From: Yponomeuta sedellus
Taxonomy: Eukaryota; Arthropoda; Insecta; Lepidoptera; Yponomeutidae
Assembly: GCA_934045075.1 (NCBI GenBank)
Contig: OW203722.1
Span: 26,069,226-26,133,225, forward strand
Reading direction: 5' to 3'
Length of the DNA: 64,000 nucleotides
Of the stretch, positions 1 to 12,339 are shown in pieces (within the stretch, counting starts at the first letter, position 1; each line of letters starts with the position of its first letter). The translations under genes were made by a program, and so were the position numbers. Below the pieces are notes generated by a model that saw only the letters and a program-made list of their open reading frames with translations, made no database searches and was not told where the DNA came from.

Positions 1-224
1 TCGATGAAAGTGGGGAATGGGGGGTGGGTAAGTACGTTTATACTTAAATATTAAAATAAAACATAATATAATCTAAAAGATGGAAGATTGAAATAACCCC
101 TAATTATTTCAATCTTGTGGGTGATATTTACAGTGATTATTTACATTAGACAGTTCCACTTTTATTCATCATCTATCATTCAACCCTTGCATCATCTAGC
201 ATTGGCTTCAACTAAAGTGAAGGT

Positions 225-650
225 TCATCAAAGAGGTTCGAAATTTCGCTGATGCCGGTGAGTCGCCCATTAGCCCAGTTGGAAAGAGCGCTGGCACGGA
301 TAGGCAGAGGTCGTGCGTTCGAATCCCGGCAGGGGTGGAATAGTTAGCCTCTAAGTAGGTTTTTCATTTGTCCTTATAATCATGTGGGTACAGCGATACC
401 ATTCCGAAGTAAAACCTAACTGCAAAGTAGGTCCTTGGGGCTGCAAGTGATGCAAATTACTTCAGCCAGATGTCGCTGCCTGTACGTAATACAGAGAATA
501 TTGTAAAGAGGTTCGAAATTTCGCTGATGCCGGTGAGTCGCCCATTAGTTCAGTTGGAAAAAGCCCTGGCACGGATAGCCAGAGGTCGTGGGTTCGAATC
601 CTGGCATGGGTGGAATTTTTAGCCTCTAAGTAGGTTTTTAATTTGTCCAT
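225..650 (+). mobile_element. SINE-1, tandem head-to-tail dimer
   Basis: Two tRNA-like units (265-336 and 540-611) lie about 275 bp apart. Each has a D-arm-like segment, a CTGGC/GCCAG-type stem, GGTTCGAATCC as B box/T-arm and an acceptor-like GCCCAT/ATGGGT pair. A non-tRNA part (CATGTGGGTACAG... to ...CAGAGAATA) separates them and the unit ends AGCCTCTAA(G)TAGGTTTTT. The family recurs throughout the window. Confidence 0.75.
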
Positions 651-1115
651 CGTCAATTTCCGTGGCAGCGGACGCGGAGGTCTGCCAACGTAATATATAT
701 TTATTGCTTCTAACTAAACATTGGTCAAATTGCCTGTAAATGAATAAAAAAAAAATGTTTCCAACTACAACCTAGTAAACCTGACACTTAACATGACGCT
801 ACCACGATGATGACCGCGTTTTGACGGTCCTTAAAGAACCACTCTTATACCATTTACACTAAATGTTGGATGCTTCTGTGTGATCGTATCTCTGGGCAAA
901 TGCCTAACCCATGCCCACTTCCCAGAGATAATCTCGGCCGGACACAGTCGTAATTCCTAACTTATTAAACATTCAGTCTTAGGACCAAAAACAGATTACT
1001 CTTTATTAATATATGTGTATAATTTTAACATAAAAAATCTAAAATTATTAATGATGTTTTAAAAAATAGACATCTACTGTCGAAAACGGGAGCAAAATCT
1101 GTGTTCTTCACACTC

Positions 1116-1457
1116 TGTGTGAAGTGCATTAAAAATAAAAATAGTGTAATCATGTGGGTACAGTGATATCGTTCCGATGTTAAACCTAACTGCAAAGTAG
1201 GTAGTCGGGGCTGTAAGTAATGCAATTTGCTTAAGTCAGATGTCGCTGCCTGTATGTAATACAGAGAATAGTGTAAAGAGGTTCGAAATTTCACTGATGC
1301 CGTGAGTCGCCCATTGGCTCAATTGGTAGAGCGCTGGCACGGATAGCCAGAGGTTGCGGGTTCGAATCCCGGCATGGGTGAAATTTTTAGCCTCTAAATA
1401 GGTTTTTAAATTTGTTTCTTAGCACAGGTTAGTGCATTAAAAATAAAAATAGTGTAA
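1116..1457 (+). mobile_element. SINE-1 copy flanked by direct repeats
   Basis: Full unit with a tRNA-like part at 1309-1379. AGTGCATTAAAAATAAAAAT is present on both sides, so the A-rich tail lies before the head as well as after it, as expected from a tandem array or reinsertion next to an older tail. Confidence 0.7.
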
Positions 1458-1660
1458 AAAATCTTTGCTTTGAAAGTCCCAACTTCATCGTCATACTTTC
1501 TGATTGTTTTCTATGTTACCTTGTTCTTATAACGTCACCAATTTAACATTTTATTCATTACCAACTAGGCTGTATTGCCCATTGTTTAAACAATCTTTGC
1601 TTAAAACATTCCAACTTCATCGTCATTCTTTCTGATTGCCTTGTATATTACCTACTTCAA
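1450..1660. repeat. Imperfect direct repeat
   Basis: AATCTTTGCTT...CCAACTTCATCGTCAT...TTTCTGATTG occurs at about 1450-1508 and again at about 1590-1638, between SINE-1 and the LINE. Origin unknown. Confidence 0.5.
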
Positions 1661-1799
1661 TCACTCACATCAGTCATGTTAATTTCTTTGACAAACTGAA
1701 ACTATGCCACCGCAAATTTCAAAGGAGCGCTGGGAGAAAAAGCGAGATAAAAATAAGAAAGAAAAATTACTTAAATATTGTGATTTTCTTAAGTTTAGT

Positions 1800-3490
<1,691 letters not shown>

Positions 3491-4085
3491 TCACTGATGA
3501 GGGACAGCCATGAAAATGTCTTTTGATAAATTCTAAATAATACGAGACTGAAAATAGATAATAATAATATGTAAACTATTATAGTAACTGTCAGATAATA
3601 GTGTGTTTTATGATTCGTAACTATTCAAACTCACTCATTTTCTGCCAGCTACAATAGTAGAAAGTAATAATTATGTTTATGTTGTAAATTACACAGTTTA
3701 ATTACTGCGATCTAAGTTACTATTAAGTAATAATAAGATAATCTCAAAAGAATTATAATGAATTATTCATCTTAAATACAAGATGATTCATAAATAATAA
3801 GTCTATTATTTTATAAACTTCAATCCTCAAAAATTGGAGAAATAATAAAGATTCGAAACCATATTTTGCTTGTAATAAATACGTCTGCAATTTTCGTGGC
3901 GACTTCCGTAACTTTCGTGGGCAACGAAATTTCAAAATAACATATCTTTGTAGTTTATGCACCGATTTACAAATATTAAAAATCTACTCATTATTTTTTC
4001 AACGCCTTAAGCATGTGTCCATTTATTTTAAGATAACTGTAAAAAGAAATTTCACCACGAAAGTTACGCGGAGAATACTTTTTTA
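3491..4085. other. No gene recognised
   Basis: AT-rich sequence without a supported reading frame. TTTCGTGG-type motifs recur at about 3893, 3915 and 4057. The missing last exon of gene 1 is not seen here. Confidence 0.5.
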
Positions 4086-4094
4086 AGAACTACT

Positions 4095-4305
4095 CATAAA
4101 AGGTATCTGTGCTGTTAGCTGCTTCTGGCCTCACACTAGGACACCCACCATGTGTTGTAGGAACCAGAAACAGCGACATCACAAACATGTAAACGTCCAA
4201 GACCTGCGATTTTTGTTTTTTTTTTTGTTCCCAGCCGGGGTTCGAACCCGAGACCTCTCGCATGGTAGGCGGAAGCACTGCCGCTAAACCACAGAGGCCG
4301 TCAAC
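4095..4305 (-). mobile_element. SINE-2 (tRNA-headed)
   Basis: On the minus strand: GGCCTCTGTGGTTTAGCGGC, then GGTCTCGGGTTCGAACCCCG, an A-rich linker, and a body ending near CTAGTGTGAGGCCAGAAGC. The same family is at 42113 (+) and 57490 (-). Confidence 0.75.
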
Positions 4306-4390
4306 ATAATAAAAATAATAATAATAAGCGACTGAGAGTACAAATTGGAAATTATAGTGTGAAGTACATAATAACAATATAAGGGAATAC

Positions 4391-6351
4391 CTTTATTGTT
4401 GCCATATTGGTATCTCTTGGCTTGCATTTGGAGTCAAGTTTATAGTATTCGCAGCCTCCAACGCATCTCGGAATCCACGCGGCTCTCGGACTGATCTGGA
4501 GATAACGCACGCGTCAAAACTCTTGCCAGTATGTCATAAGGTTGTCTGGAAAAAACTGCTTGTAGCAATATTCCGGCAGGCCGCCAATGTACTCTGTATC
4601 TTTACATGTTTTATAATATTATGTGCTCTGGTGTACAATAAATAATATTCTTATCTTATGTTATGGACGGATTATGTGAATTAAATATAGGTATTACGAC
4701 CGCACGCTGACGAACATGTTGGAACAAATAAGTGATTGGAATCAATCACTTGGTTTAGGCAACAATAGGCGCAGTAGTCACAGGATGGGAGACTCGGTGT
4801 CCTGTGACTATCGCTAGTGGGATTTATTCCGAGTGCTTTCGTGCGTCGCAAAGCACGATAACCGTTGGTGCCGGCTGTCATGTAATAGCAGTCGTTAAGA
4901 TAGCTTGTCTTGCGTATCAGCGGCCTTATGAGCGACAGAATAACTAATGACAGCAAGGCCCACCACTGTCTTACAACCCTCCACCAACCCAGACATGGCC
5001 CCCGTGGTGGAGTATGGGCCAACCTTCCTGCAACGCAGACATATATAGATAAATAAAGTCTGAGGGTTTGCTGGATAATACAATTACGGAGATGTATAAA
5101 TACATTTTTGTATTCCTTACATCACTTTACTTTCCTTAATTTTTGATCATGACAAGTGGTCTCCGTAATGTCTCTATTATATACACCTATCTCTCAATAA
5201 AAAAACTATTAGCCATATAAAATCAAACGCTTTGGGGTCGGTGCCCTATATTTGGATGAGGACTTTGTGTCTAAACTTACTATTACATTGGGGTCACTGG
5301 ACTTGATTGGGACGAAGACCGGGTGGGGATCCCCGCACTGTGAGTTAAATATGAGCTCTACGCGGATATCCATTTCCGTGCCAAAGCACTTATCTGCAGA
5401 AGACAATATTAAGGTGGAGATTTGCTAAACATGAGTTTTATTTATAACTAGAGACTTTATTCGCGTTGTATTAAAATATGAAGTGCGCTAAAGGCTGTTT
5501 TTACAGGAGCGTGTTGTCTTGGATGCACATTTTAACATTTTTTTTGAGATTTTAATAAAAAATTTATACTTTTCTTTATTAAAAACTACGTACAGGAAAA
5601 CATCCGTAACAGAAATATCCGTAATTTAATTATGCATCAAACCATTAGACGACAGTCATCAAGAGTATACTAATTTTAGTACAATAATTACAAATATTAA
5701 ATTATGCGATCGAGACAGTTTGTTCTACATAAGAACAACCATAATCTACTCTACGTCAAACATGGTCTATCTTCATTCTAAATTTAATTTAATCAACATT
5801 CTGTCCTGTAGTGAGGATGAGCTTGAGATTCACCGAGCTGCCTTTCGCTGCCGCAGTTTGACATCCGCTCAAACTCATTTCAGGTTATAATGCCCGACAG
5901 ATAACGCTTTGCATCGATTTTGATATCTAGAAATACGGTATCAACTACAAGTTCTAGTTTTAATTTTCAGAGTTCAATGTTGTTCTCAACTAATGTTACG
6001 TTTGGTAAATATTATATATTTTTTTATCTTCTTGGAATATCGTGCAAGTATTTTAAAGATGCGCGATCGCACCAAGGAATAAAATGCGATGACATAATAT
6101 AAAGCCATATTGAACATCTGCAGTGTAAATACTTACGTCCCAAAGCATAACTTGAGTTGCAGTCAACACCCACCCTCAGAAAATCTAAAAAAAAATGGTT
6201 TTGTATAGTTGTATTTTAGACATTATATTTTAGAAATCATGACGTAGACATACTTACATGGTACACATCCTCGTCGTTTACCAGTTTTATTGTGTAAGCC
6301 TGTCGTCATCACGTATAACAGTAAGAAATAAAAAAAAACTCTCTGTATCAT
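4391..6351 (-). CDS. PDGF/VEGF-like secreted cystine-knot gene 1 (3' end missing)
   Basis: Exons, 5' to 3' on the minus strand: 6351-6258 (94 nt, start ATG and hydrophobic signal peptide MIQRVFFYFLLLYVMTTG), 6184-6137 (48 nt, phase 1-1), 5393-5281 (113 nt, SQCGDPHPVFVPIK) and 4495-4391 (105 nt, RAAWIPRCVGGCEYY). Each internal exon is bounded by AG and GT, and the reading frame stays open across all 360 nt. The RCVGGC core with a cysteine eight residues later fits the PDGF/VEGF knot. The usual last exon (IRI...CxC) is not visible between 4390 and 1; a SINE and a LINE occupy much of that stretch. It may lie beyond the left edge or be lost. The TATA region of its promoter is degenerate and its last donor is GTATTC, so this may be a decaying paralogue. 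Confidence 0.7.
4540..4662 (+). mobile_element. CR1-like LINE 3' end
   Basis: AAGGTTGTCTGGAA...GCCGCCAATGT...GTACAATAAATAATATTC matches other LINE 3' UTRs at 39110 and 48915. No coding part is left. Confidence 0.55.
4730..5050 (+). mobile_element. SINE-3, 5S rRNA-like SINE
   Basis: Contains a degraded version of the 5S-like segment (best preserved at 40570: GGTGCTGGATGGGTGACTG), then the body GGTGCCGGCTGTCATGTAAT ... CCCGTGGTGGAGTATGG. Other copies: 7790 (-), 19843 (-), 25945 (+), 40507 (+), 49010 (-), 53650 (+). Confidence 0.65.
6137..6184 (-). CDS. 48-nt phase 1-1 exon of gene 1
   Basis: Acceptor TTTTTTTTTAG and donor GTAAGT flank 48 nt, phase 1-1, read as FLRVGVDCNSSYALG with split codons at both ends. 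The centre VDCNSS resembles VNCNTT of the gene 3 microexons, including an N-x-S sequon. It links exon 1 to the CGEP exon without a frame change. Confidence 0.6.
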
Positions 6352-6404
6352 TGTCACCTATCAAAATCACTCAAAGTCGTACTAAGAAAAATATTTTCTG
6401 TTAC

Positions 6405-6500
6405 TTGCGCTCGCAGTGTTTCACGGCTCCCGTTCAACTGTTTTCTGGTGGTTGGGTCGGCGGCTTTCAGTTATCAAGGCTTCTCTACGCTTGAACATGC
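6405..6500 (-). promoter_or_regulatory. Promoter/5' UTR of gene 1
   Basis: Similar to the upstream regions of genes 2-4 (blocks near GTTTCACGG and TGGTTGGGTCGG on the plus strand). The TATA box found in genes 2 and 3 is degenerate here, so activity is doubtful. Confidence 0.5.
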
Positions 6501-6664
6501 GCGCGGTGGACCTCCTTCCATCACGCTCCGCGGTCTTTTGGCCGCAACATAAGTGTCGTGCAGGATTTTTTAGGGATTCTCGTTACAATAAGCACTGTTA
6601 TAGTAACAAAACCAACAATTGATTATAAACTTTATGGTTTGTCGTAGGTCGAGCATAACTGCAG

Positions 6665-6820
6665 CGTTTTAATGAAATGAAAAGTTTTTATTCAAATTAG
6701 CGCAGAAACTGCGGCTTAATGAACGTTACAAGTCAAACTAGATGTTCATTTCAAAATCTAGTTCATTTTGAAGAAAAAAATTGAAAATAAAACTCCAAAC
6801 TTAGTCTTAGGTACAGTGAC
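6665..6820. repeat. Dispersed repeat shared with 62255-62400
   Basis: TTAATGAACGTTACAA...CCATTTC(A/G)AAATCTA...CTCCAAACTTAGTCTTA is shared by both places. Family unknown; perhaps a LINE 3' end. Confidence 0.55.
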
Positions 6821-6989
6821 ATGTTTTAATATTATAAAATAAACATTTCTGCATTCTTGCAATAATTTGCAGTAATGTGGAGAAGTGGTAATTAGATATG
6901 CATAATTAAATCAAGCGCCAATTTGTTTAAAGCGATTGTGGAAATGGAATAAATGCGTTTTAAGTTTTTAATTTAAGTCTTTATAGGCG

Positions 6990-7765
6990 TTTTAAGTCTT
7001 TTTTATGGAAAATGTTCAAATAGACGAGGACATTGTACGAGAAGTGCGTCTTTTTATATTTAAATACGGAAATTGTTATTTGATTGCTTCTGTTGATAGC
7101 TAGCCAAACAGTTGTTTAGCACTATTGGTAATTTATCCCATTAGGAAAGAAAAAAATATTGCAGTTTGTAATTTATTTCATACAAACCCAGAAATTTTCA
7201 CAAATGGCTATAAATTAATAACTTCAAATGAAGACATTGCTACAACTTTTGAACAGCTCTTTACCAAAGTTCCAATTGTAACGACAGCTCCTTTAGACTT
7301 TTCTGCAGCGGTTGCTCAATGTAATTTGTAAGAAAATGACCCCCTATGCGATCACGATTTTTCATTTGACTATATTGAAGCCCATACCGCGATTGAAATG
7401 TTTAGAGATCTTTGTCTTCAAAAAACTAGAGTTAGGATAATATTATTCTTTACCGTACCAGAGCACATATTATAAAACATGTAAATATAGGTGTAAATCA
7501 AAACACACAGACATACAAAGTAGAGATAAAGACTTATGGAGTGACATACTCCACAGTCGTTTGCTCAGAAATTGATATTGTAGCACCCACCGTTGTACCA
7601 CCCCACCACTTCTGTTTAGCCAGAATATTAAGCAAATATTAGATGTGGGTACATTCCATTACCTTAAGTTAATAAGAAAAATAAAGGTCCTACAAATTTC
7701 GAACCAGTCTCAGTTCTATCCGCTTATGTAAAATATTCGAGTATATAGTTCTAGGTACTTACACA
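6990..7765 (+). mobile_element. LINE pol relic (region before RT)
   Basis: Broken frame with FTKVPIVTTAPLDFSAAV and DHDFSFDYIEAHTAIEMF, which resembles the region before the RT in insect LINEs. Then FEPVSVLSA-like coding at about 7690-7760 recalls the NFRPVSVLP RT motif. Stops interrupt it. Confidence 0.5.
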
Positions 7766-7789
7766 CTTTAATAACTATGAACTGTATCT

Positions 7790-8075
7790 ACTTCTGAAAA
7801 CACCAATATCCACCCTTGTATGTCACTACTGCTGGGGCACGGGTCTCTTCGCAGGAAGGTTACGCCATAATCCTCCACTGAGGTCAAGTCCGGGTTAGTA
7901 AAATGGATTAGGAGGATTGTAAGACAGTGGCGGGCCTTACTGTCATAAGTTATCAAACCGATCATATGGCCTCTGACATGGTTTAACTACGGCCATTACA
8001 TGACAGCCAGCACCAACGGCTTAACATGCCTTGCGAAGCACGGAAACGCTCGGAAAAACTGCCACTGAAAACATC
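7790..8075 (-). mobile_element. SINE-3 copy
   Basis: Reverse orientation, CCCTTGTATGTCACTACTGC to GCCGTTGGTGCTGGCTGTCA-type sequence; truncated at the 5S-like head. Confidence 0.65.
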
Positions 8076-8270
8076 AAAAGGAAGGTGAGAAGGTGACGTT
8101 TGAGAAGGTGACGTTTGAAAAGGACGTGTGATCTGTTTTACTGGCAATCATCAATCCACCAAGCGAGAGGTACCCTTATCCGTCCAACATTCTTCGTGCA
8201 ATTAATAAGATAAAGTATCAAACAGATTCTAAGCAAAAAATTGTATAGAAATCAGGCAAGTCTGGAAAAT

Positions 8271-8517
8271 GACGGCCTCGGTGGCGCAGCGGTTTGGCAC
8301 GCTGACTGTAAAACCGAAGGTCTCGGGTTCGATCCCCGGCCGGGTCAGACTAGGAAACGAACTTTTCTAGTTTGTCTCGGGTCTTGGACGTTATCTATGT
8401 ATTTATTGTATTAAATCTATCGTCGAGTAAGCACCTATAACACAAGTCATTTAGTTGTACTTAGTATAGGACTAACGAGATCTGTGTAAAATGTCCATGA
8501 ATATTTATTATTATTAA
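8271..8517 (+). mobile_element. SINE-4 (tRNA-headed, ATT tail)
   Basis: GGCCTCGGTGGCGCAGCGG (A box side), GGTCTCGGGTTCGATCCCCG (B box side), about 170 bp of unrelated body and a TATTATTATT tail. The head lacks a clean cloverleaf acceptor. Confidence 0.7.
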
Positions 8518-8819
8518 ATCAGACGAGAAAAATTTCTACGGAGCTGGTACAGATTGATTACGATTGCGAGCTCGTGAGTACGTTTCCTTGATATTTGCGT
8601 CTCTCACAGTCAACAAACCTCGATCGCCAGATAATGCCTGGTTGATGATGAGCTTCGTCCTTACACTAGCCTGTGTACTTAAAACATTGCACTTTGCAAT
8701 AGTAGTGCAGGAAGTCTTACAGACAAGTCCTGAAGGAATCCGCCACCCGTTTCCGCAATTATGACAATCTTTTTAATTTAACCACACTTCAGGCTCGGAC
8801 GAAAGTGTCTCACGCAATG

Positions 8820-9150
8820 ACCACAGACATTGTATATGCAGATGATCTATGCTTTGTGACTGATTCCCCAGATACGAATACCTAACGAATATCTTATGAA
8901 TACCTTTCACAAGTCTTATCTTATCGAATTGGTCTAAAAATAAATGTCAGAAAAACGCAAGTGATGTCTTTAGATGTTCACGGTCAAGAGACTCTAACGA
9001 CCAAACTCGATAAGCAGGTCATATAACATTCCGTTATCTGGGGAGCACTGTAACATCTAAGTGCGACCTTGATGCTGAAATCAACAGACGGATCGGTGCC
9101 GCATCCGCGGAATTCGGCAAACTGGCAAGATTTTTAGCTCACATGACCTA
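8820..9150 (+). mobile_element. RTE-like LINE RT fragment
   Basis: IVYADDLCFVTDSP (motif C), LKINVRKTQVMSLDV and [20 protein letters not shown] identify the RT thumb region; stops and a frameshift are present. It ends where the GTGA satellite begins. Confidence 0.7.
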
Positions 9151-9164
9151 AAGCTGGCTACCGA

Positions 9165-9733
9165 AATTGATGGGTGGGTGGGTGAGTGAGTGAGTGAGTG
9201 TGTGAGTGTGTGAGTGAGTGAGTGCGTGAGTGAGTGAGTGAGTGAGTGAGTGAGTGAGTGAGTGAGTTTTGAGTGAGTGAGTGAGTGAGTGAGTGAGTCA
9301 GTGAGTGAGTGAGTGAGTGGGTTTTGGGAGGGTGGGAAGGGTGGGTTTTGGGTGGCTTTGGGTGGGTGGGTGAGTGAGTGAGTGAGTGAGTGAGTGAGTG
9401 AGTGAGTGAGTGAGTGAGTGAGTGAGTGAGTGAGTGAGTGAGTGAGTGAGTGAGTGAGTGAGTGAGTGAGTGAGTGAGTGAGTGAGGGAGGGAGCGAGCG
9501 AGCGAGCGAGCGAGCGAACGAACGAACGAACGAACGAACGAACGAACGAACGAACGAACGAACGAACGAACGAACGAACGAACGAAAGAACGAACGAACG
9601 AACGAACGAACGAACGAACGAACGAACGAACGAACGAACGAACGAACGAACGAACGAACGAACGAACGAACGAACGAACGAACGAACGAACGAACGAACG
9701 AACGAACGAACGAACGAACGAATGAATGAATGA
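9165..9733. repeat. Compound tetranucleotide satellite (GTGA)n-(GCGA)n-(CGAA)n
   Basis: About 570 bp: GTGA repeats with a GGGTTTTGGG interruption near 9320-9370, a short GCGA stretch at about 9493-9517, then a very regular CGAA array to about 9720 and a few TGAA units. The long open frames across it (SFVRS, NERT repeats) come from the repeat. Confidence 0.95.
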
Positions 9734-9905
9734 TCTTTTCCGATTCTTTAATTGCAGCCAGGGCCGAGTTTAACAAAACTACAGTTCGTAACTTATTATG
9801 ACAATTCATGGTACATATTGCTTAGCACGGTGTTTCTTTTGTAAATCTGAAAACATGCACAGTACAATATCCAATAAATTTTCGTCAAGAACACGGAACA
9901 AATAT

Positions 9906-10213
9906 TACACTATTTTTATTTTTAATGCACTAACCCGTGCTAAGGAACAAATTTAAAAACCTATTTTGAGGCTAAAAATTTCACCCATGCCGGGATTCTA
10001 ACCCGCAACCTCTGGCTATCCGTACCAGCGCTCTACCAATTGAGCCAATGGGCGACTCACGGCATCAGTGAAATTTCGAACCTCTTTACAATATTCTCTG
10101 TATTACGTACAGGCAGCGACATCTGACTTAAGCAAATTGCATTACTTACAGCCCCGACTACCTACTTTGCAGTTAGGTTTAACATCGGAACCATATCACT
10201 GTACCCACATGAT
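9906..10213 (-). mobile_element. SINE-1 copy, left half of an inverted pair
   Basis: Complete minus-strand unit, tRNA-like part 9983-10053, tail AATGCACTAACCCGTGCTAA at the left end. It faces a plus-strand copy only about 20-40 bp away. Confidence 0.75.
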
Positions 10214-10229
10214 TACACTATTGTTATTA

Positions 10230-10530
10230 AGCACGGGTTAGTGCATTAAAAATAAAAATAGTGTAATCATGTGGGTACAGTGATATGGTTCCGATGTTAA
10301 ACCTAACTGCAAAGTAGGTAGTCGGGGCTGTAAGTAATGCAATTTGCTTAAGTCAGATGTCGCTGCCTGTACGTAATACAGAGAATAGTGTGAAGAGGTT
10401 CGAAATTTCACTGATGCCGCGAGTCGCCCATTGGCTCAATTGGTAGAGCGCTGGCACGGATAGCCAGAGGTTGCGGGTTCGAATCCCGGCATGGGTGAAA
10501 TTTTTAGCCTCTAAATAGGTTTTTAAACGG
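10230..10530 (+). mobile_element. SINE-1 copy, right half of an inverted pair
   Basis: Plus-strand unit with tail-like AGTGCATTAAAAATAAAAAT before the head, the tRNA-like region around 10426-10497 and the end AGCCTCTAAATAGGTTTTT. Confidence 0.75.
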
Positions 10531-10925
10531 AACAAATAAACAAAAATAATTTAACCATACAAAAAATCTTCACAGAACCAACCACTCCGGAAAATATCTG
10601 AACGAAAGGACCCCAATACGCTGGCAGCCTCGTCACTCTGCACCGCCAAAGAGACACTTTAAAATACGCACAGGATCGGCAGTCAAGGAAGTCTCTCAAG
10701 CGGTGACCCAATTCAGCATGAGTAGTTACTTCTTTGTGTTTCCAGCCAATGAAACGCGTGTGTAGTGGGTGTAGCCAAATGGTAATGGTGCTGGCTCCAC
10801 ATTATTAGAAGCACATTTTATTTTGATAGTAACGGGTCATCGGCTCTCAGCTTAACGCTGACGCCTGACTCGATAAGCAAGCGAAGTGTAAGCGACGCCA
10901 CTACGATGAGCTTGGTACGCGCTTG

Positions 10926-11112
10926 ACATAACAGACGACCAAACTTTGTACTACCAGACCAGGACCGGACAGGGCCGGACAGCGGACCTTCGGACCTTTC
11001 GAACACGAAATAAATTGCAATTGTGTTCCGCAGTCAACTTTCCAGACGAACGGATATGGTATGGAATCGAATCCGCTGTCCGGCCCGTACCAAGTTTGAT
11101 CGTCTGTTAATA
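10926..11112. repeat. Imperfect inverted repeat, possible MITE
   Basis: ACAGACGACCAAACTTTGTAC at the left matches the inverse of GTACCAAGTTTGATCGTCTGT at the right; inside, GGCCGGACAGCGGA matches TCCGCTGTCCGGCC. The flanks 10546-10925 and 11113-11560 hold no gene I can support. Confidence 0.5.
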
Positions 11113-11559
11113 TTTCCGCCGCCGGTCGGAATAGATGCGCGGACTCCGCACGCCTCCAGTACACTGCGCAATTTTTTCGTCGCAGCGTGAGTGCTCTGCA
11201 AGTTCAACTTCGAGGATCTGAGATCTTTTGTGCTGCACTTTCCGTTCCGTAACTGTGACGAAAAGCTTTTACAGACTGGAGTTTTTTTACTGTTTAGATT
11301 TCACAAAAAAAAATCGTAATTGAACGGAACTGAAATTATTCTCTATCGTTTATTTATATAAAATTCTCATTTGGGGAATCACACGATAGCATTTTCCTTG
11401 GGATCAACAATGTTGATGATCATCAGGAGTCAGCGTCAAATCATCCAAATGACTTTATCTGAATTACCTACTATTATATCCTTCATAAATCACCGTTGTG
11501 ATTACCAAACATAAACAATCCTGATTTAATCAAGCAGAGTCCTACATAAATGCATCTTT

Positions 11560-12325
11560 TGTAGGAATAAGTGTACGTTTTTACAATAAAATTCCAGAAC
11601 ATATTCTATCCCTGCCTGACAGCAAATTTAAAAATTTAATTAAAAAGGCGCTGTGTAAAAAGGCCTATTATAGAATAGATGACTTTATAAATGATGTAAG
11701 CCCTTGGCAGTAGACCAATTCCACAACGAGTAAATCATAGTTATTAAATAAATATTTTATATGTAGCAACCGAATCACTGCAATCCTCAGTGTTAGTTAT
11801 GTATGTCATATTTTAATTTAAGTTTGTACAGACGACGTGATTGCATATTATTAAATATATCATACATTCTATAACTGACAAAAACTTAATCTGTAGGTTT
11901 GCTAAAGGTCATTCGAATGGTGGCGTGGTGGCCGGGTCATCTATCTCCCTCCAAAATGGTTGAGACTGATGATGGCTGACCTCTGCGTTATGCTCGTGAA
12001 CGAGTGCTGTTCGTGTGTCTGGCCACAGCACTTGTCATGTTTTCACGGCCTATGTAAAAAAGTATATTTATTTAATAATGCCTTAACATTTAAAGTTATT
12101 AATGACAATCATGGAATCTTATGCGTATAGGTGGTATCTAATGTATTAGATTTAAGACTTGAGAAAAGATGGTCAGAGTGGAGTTTTTTTTCCCGCTGCC
12201 TTTTTCTCCACTCCATTACGGCCCGAAGGCGGCGGCTTTCACTTTCATGTTACATTGTACTTTGACATTCAGCAAACAGAATGTAAATTCTTTACGTTGA
12301 AATAAATAGAATTGAATTGAATTGA
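11560..12325 (+). mobile_element. LINE 3' end (last ORF residues and 3' UTR)
   Basis: FYNKIPEHILSLPDSKFKNL then YYRIDDFINDVSPWQ and a stop at about 11713, the usual C-terminus of an insect LINE. The UTR has GAGTGGAGTTTTTTTTCCCG and ends in (GAATT)n near 12325. Confidence 0.7.
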
Positions 12326-12339
12326 TCCTGTAGTCTGAC

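Noticed and set aside
1309..1380. tRNA-like cloverleaf segments (also 265, 540, 9983, 17195, 39928 and others)
   Set aside because: They are heads of dispersed SINE-1 copies: many copies, atypical anticodon loop (ACGGATA), mismatched acceptor and constant non-tRNA flanks. Not counted as tRNA genes.
9081..9809. 242-residue and 83-residue open frames of SFVRS / NERT repeats
   Set aside because: They result from the tetranucleotide array having no stop codons in several frames; no start or splice context.
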